A stretch of 64,000 bases of DNA, from the NCBI RefSeq assembly GCF_020497125.1, contig NW_025422869.1, positions 62,001-126,000 of the forward strand, given 5' to 3'. Positions 62,761-64,000 of this stretch are shown here, piece after piece; position 1 is the first letter of the stretch, and each line of letters begins with the position of its first letter. The position numbers were made by a program, and so were the translations under genes. This DNA is from Mauremys mutica. Taxonomy: Eukaryota > Chordata > Testudines > Geoemydidae. The notes beneath the pieces were generated by a model. The model ran no database searches. It was not told where the DNA came from and was given only the letters and a program-made list of their open reading frames with translations.

Positions 62761-64000
62761 AGTGTTTATTAAAGTCATATTAGCACCCCCCTCCCCCCCC
62801 CACACACACGCTCTGTAAACATGGAACGTCCTCCCAGGAAGCTTTCTGGACAATGGACCCTTCCCTCCTCCCAGCCCTAAGAGCAGACAGGTTGCGGGAG
62901 CTAAGACCGTTGGCAGGAGTCTGTGAGCAAGGCCCTGGCTGCAGGGTGTGATTTGTACACAGCAGGAGCCCACCCAAGCTTCTGCCCCGTGGGGCAGATC
63001 AGACACTGCTAGAAAGGGATTTCCCCCAGGGATCTTTAACTCGCCTGTTGCAAATTTGCCCCACGGGGACAGGTGGGCTGCTCTGGATGTCATAAGCCCA
63101 AGGACAACACACAGACTTGTACATAACTAGCTCTCGCAGCCAGATGGACTCGCGTGTGACGTGTAAACACTGAATAAACGCCAATCTGCTGCCCAAGGCA
63201 GCCTGGCCCTGTAAGTTGGCTTCCCTGTACCCAGTAGGATTGGGCAAGAGATCAGTCTGCAGGTGTGAAAGGGGCTGCTGCCCCACACAGGGATTCATGC
63301 TTCTACATACGTGTTTAGTCCCTTCCATTGCCAGCCCTGCTAAAGCGCTCCAAGGGGTGGGTGTGTGTAACGCACCTTCAAATAACAAGTAGCTACAATA
63401 TCGGATTCTCAGTAGGAAAACAAAACCACCTAACGTGTCACCTTCCTTGAAAAGATCTTCTGAAACCTGGCTTCCAGACTGCCCTGCTCAATGCCTCTAC
63501 CCCAACAGCAATGGGACTGAGCGGGTGCTGTGCTGGGGAAAGGCAGCCGGCGTCCCTGGACCTTCCAAGGTACGATTAGCCACCCTCCATACACGTTAAG
63601 TGATTGAGCCGGTTACTAGTACATTCATTCACACAGGCTGAGGCACAGCACGAGAGGTTGAGTCCATATGGACTCACTGCCCCTCCCTCCCCAGCACGCC
63701 CCAGGGCCTCGCCTGAGCAGTGTTACAGACTGACACTGATGGCCAGAGCAGCCAAGCACATTTGATTAGCCTTATACCTGTAGCATAACCTTAACGTGGG
63801 GGTATAGTCAAGGGGATTCTCATTCCCATGCGCCCCCCCCCTGCTTTGGCAGCCTGGAACTGGCTGTCATGGCACATTCCCCCTCACCCCCCCGTGTGGG
63901 ATCATGCTGGATTGTTATTGTAGGGTTGCTCATGGATTTTTCAAGGGCACCTCCAGGGATCAAACTGAAGGGAGTGACTGGAGACTCCATTTCCTCGTTG
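62761..64000 (-). other. Possible 3' UTR of an upstream minus-strand gene
   Basis: A minus-strand AATAAA lies at about 62766-62771 (+ strand tttatt). In human, TEPSIN lies next in this direction on the CEP131 strand, from memory. I found no TEPSIN-like coding exon here. Calling this a TEPSIN 3' UTR is only a position-based guess. A + strand AATAAA at about 63172 is an alternative signal. Confidence 0.2.

Overview
Vertebrate nuclear DNA. Three spliced protein genes can be rebuilt exon by exon, with GT/AG splice sites and consistent phases. The repeats (CR1-like LINE tails, old MIR-type SINEs, many solo LTRs, and short hAT elements with CAGGGGCGGCTC ends) suggest a sauropsid, most likely a turtle. 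That placement rests on recognising repeat families by eye, not on a search.

Layout. Positions 1-8.2 kb (+) hold PVALEF, a parvalbumin-like EF-hand protein of 134 aa. It has a candidate TATA promoter with a non-coding first exon near 490-574, four coding exons at 5888-7460 and a polyadenylation signal at 8221. Two solo LTRs lie in its presumed first intron, and one of them ends 116 bp before the first coding exon. Positions 8.3-13 kb contain no gene but do contain another solo LTR and a hAT element carrying an internal 52-bp tandem array. Positions 15.2-22.5 kb (-) hold an intact nine-exon ST6GALNAC2-like sialyltransferase (407 aa). One of its introns carries a ~62-bp minisatellite into which a hAT element has inserted. 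Positions 24.2-27.8 kb hold a decayed endogenous retrovirus with a younger solo LTR nested in its 5' end. Positions 30.7-56.2 kb (-) hold CEP131, the centriolar-satellite protein, with 25 coding exons and 1100 aa. A CpG-rich segment at about 58.85-59.16 kb, flanked by two GC-rich minisatellites, is its likely promoter. Positions 59.8-64 kb hold a Penelope-like reverse-transcriptase remnant, old SINE-like sequence and no recognised coding exon.

From memory, PVALEF and CEP131 are also close together on human 17q25.3. The sialyltransferase gene between them here is the main difference from that order. The three genes have no evident functional link: calcium binding, Golgi O-glycan sialylation and cilium/centrosome function.

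I found no convincing undescribed system. The most useful observations are structural: transposons whose target-site duplications can be read directly, one inside a minisatellite, one LTR sitting 22 bp from a CEP131 splice acceptor, and a tandem array grown inside a hAT element that creates long but meaningless ORFs.
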